From assembly GCA_000151295.1 (NCBI GenBank), contig GG745333.1:1723970-1785354 (forward strand): a stretch of DNA of 61,385 bases, in the 5' to 3' direction. The DNA is from Allomyces macrogynus ATCC 38327 (lineage: Eukaryota > Blastocladiomycota > Blastocladiomycetes > Blastocladiales > Blastocladiaceae). Positions 60,482 through 61,385 of the stretch are shown one piece after another. A program made the position numbers and the translations under genes. The stretch's first letter is position 1. Each line of letters starts with the position of its first letter. The notes below the pieces were generated by a model that saw only the letters and a list, made by a program, of their open reading frames with translations, was not told where the DNA came from and made no database searches.

Positions 60482-61172
60482 GGCGAGCGCGGCGCGGGAA
60501 TGCAGCGAGCTGTGTGGGTGGGAGGAAGCTCGAATCGGCCGGCTTGTCCTGTAGTGGAGTCGCTCGCGGTCGAGTCGTCGGTTCGAGTTGGTTGCATGTG
60601 CGCGCGTGTGCCGGCCGTGCGGATCGTGTGCCGTCGCAAGCCTGTCTGTGTGAAGTTCTGTTGGCACTGCACAGCGCACATGGTTCTGCATTTTCTGTGT
60701 GCGCGATTCCGGGCGCCGTGAACGGCAAGCGGTTGCCATGGCAACGGTATCAGGTGTGCGCACGCGATGTGCACGCACACGCCGCGATTGGCTGCTTCTC
60801 ATGTCTCGCGGCGTCTCGCAGCTTGCGATCACGACCAACGCGTGCCGCCGCGTGCTGGCACGAGCGCACACATTGGAAGCTCCTGCACAGCACGCTCCAG
60901 CTCCCAACCGGCATCAGCATCAAGCGCACACCTGTCGCCGACGACGGCGGCAGCGGCGGTGCCGCCACCTATCCCCGCCCGCCGCGCTCCTGTACCCCGC
61001 GACGCTCCACCAGCGCCTGGAGACCGACTGCTCGACGCGACGACGCGGCGCCAACGACGAGAGCCGGCACCGACAGCGCATCGGATCGGCCCCGCCTCAT
61101 ACAGCTCCAGCAGCTACATGTTTCGTGTGACTCCCACGCTCGCTTCAGCGCCGCTGGGCCAGCGCGCCCGCG
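60482..61172. other. Divergent intergenic region
   Basis: Upstream of IWS1 on one side and of a promoter reading off the right edge on the other. No coding motif recognised. Confidence 0.45.
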
Positions 61173-61180
61173 TATAAAAG
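61173..61180 (+). promoter_or_regulatory. TATA box of a gene beginning beyond the right edge
   Basis: TATAAAAG in a strongly GC-rich background, followed by about 200 bases of pyrimidine-rich sequence without an ATG to the window end. This is the layout of a highly expressed gene's core promoter and 5' UTR. The coding part is outside the window. Confidence 0.6.
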
Positions 61181-61385
61181 GGCGCCGCCACCCCCGCCGT
61201 CGCTGCTCCTCTTGCTCACTCCTGTCCGACCCAATTCCGTCCCTTCCCGGCAAGTCGCGCGCCGCCTCGTCACCGCCCGTCGACCCACGTTTTCGGCCCG
61301 CACCCACGCGCATCGCCGATCGTGCCTCACCGTGCCCTTGGGCTGCAGCACCGACCTTTTCCTCGACCGCGCCAAGCGTCTCTCG

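Noticed and set aside
58742..60721. 659-codon plus-strand frame
   Set aside because: It is the antisense shadow of the IWS1 exons, which carry clear TND motifs on the other strand.

Overview
The window is eukaryotic nuclear DNA, most likely from a flagellated early-diverging fungus; a blastocladialean or chytrid-like genome fits best. The reasons are high GC outside one short tract, dense genes with many introns of about 46-131 bp that usually start GTACGT or GTGCGT, and a typically fungal gene set (YSC84-like SYLF-SH3 protein, RMD5/GID2, IWS1, Crb2/53BP1-like mediator, DUF4281). This set sits beside genes common in zoosporic lineages: an EFCAB10-like docking/EF-hand protein, a cobalamin adenosyltransferase and an animal-like Na+/K+-type P-ATPase. 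No bacterial operon, CRISPR array, rRNA or tRNA was seen. The species is an inference.

Layout. 0-11 kb: secreted CAP protein, subtilase with two compensating frameshifts, membrane-anchored GH26-like hydrolase, ankyrin protein, APC amino-acid permease, and a 3' piece of a DUF4281/ABA4-like gene. 11-15 kb: an unstable block of F-box/LRR and MATH-BTB relics, with a tandem duplication that carries an internal inversion. 15-31 kb: RMD5/GID2 ubiquitin ligase, 3-hydroxyisobutyrate dehydrogenase, a multi-pass membrane protein with a long disordered tail, ALDH8-like dehydrogenase, an unrecognised four-exon gene, EFCAB10-like protein, SYLF/SH3 gene split by an AT-rich tract and a 100-N gap, BolA, and MMAB. 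31-39 kb: P-type ATPase, then a degraded stretch with a coiled-coil relic and a broken FAN1 nuclease. 39-61 kb: eIF4E, GRAB-domain golgin, DCN1-like protein, small Cys-rich membrane protein, four-RRM RS-domain protein, DPM1, a Crb2/53BP1-like checkpoint mediator, a homeodomain factor, IWS1, and a promoter reading off the right edge.

The genes do not form one pathway. Themes that recur are protein turnover (RMD5, DCN1, F-box and BTB adaptors), mitochondrial catabolism (HIBADH, ALDH8-like, MMAB), RNA and transcription (eIF4E, RRM protein, IWS1, homeodomain) and DNA damage (Crb2-like, FAN1). The most notable structural signal is a cluster of one-base frameshifts and stops in a few genes (subtilase, MATH-BTB, FAN1, ATPase tail, EFCAB10-like) while about twenty neighbours are perfectly open. 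Exon boundaries were chosen by hand from GT-AG sites, reading-frame continuity and family motifs, and each intact model closes in frame.
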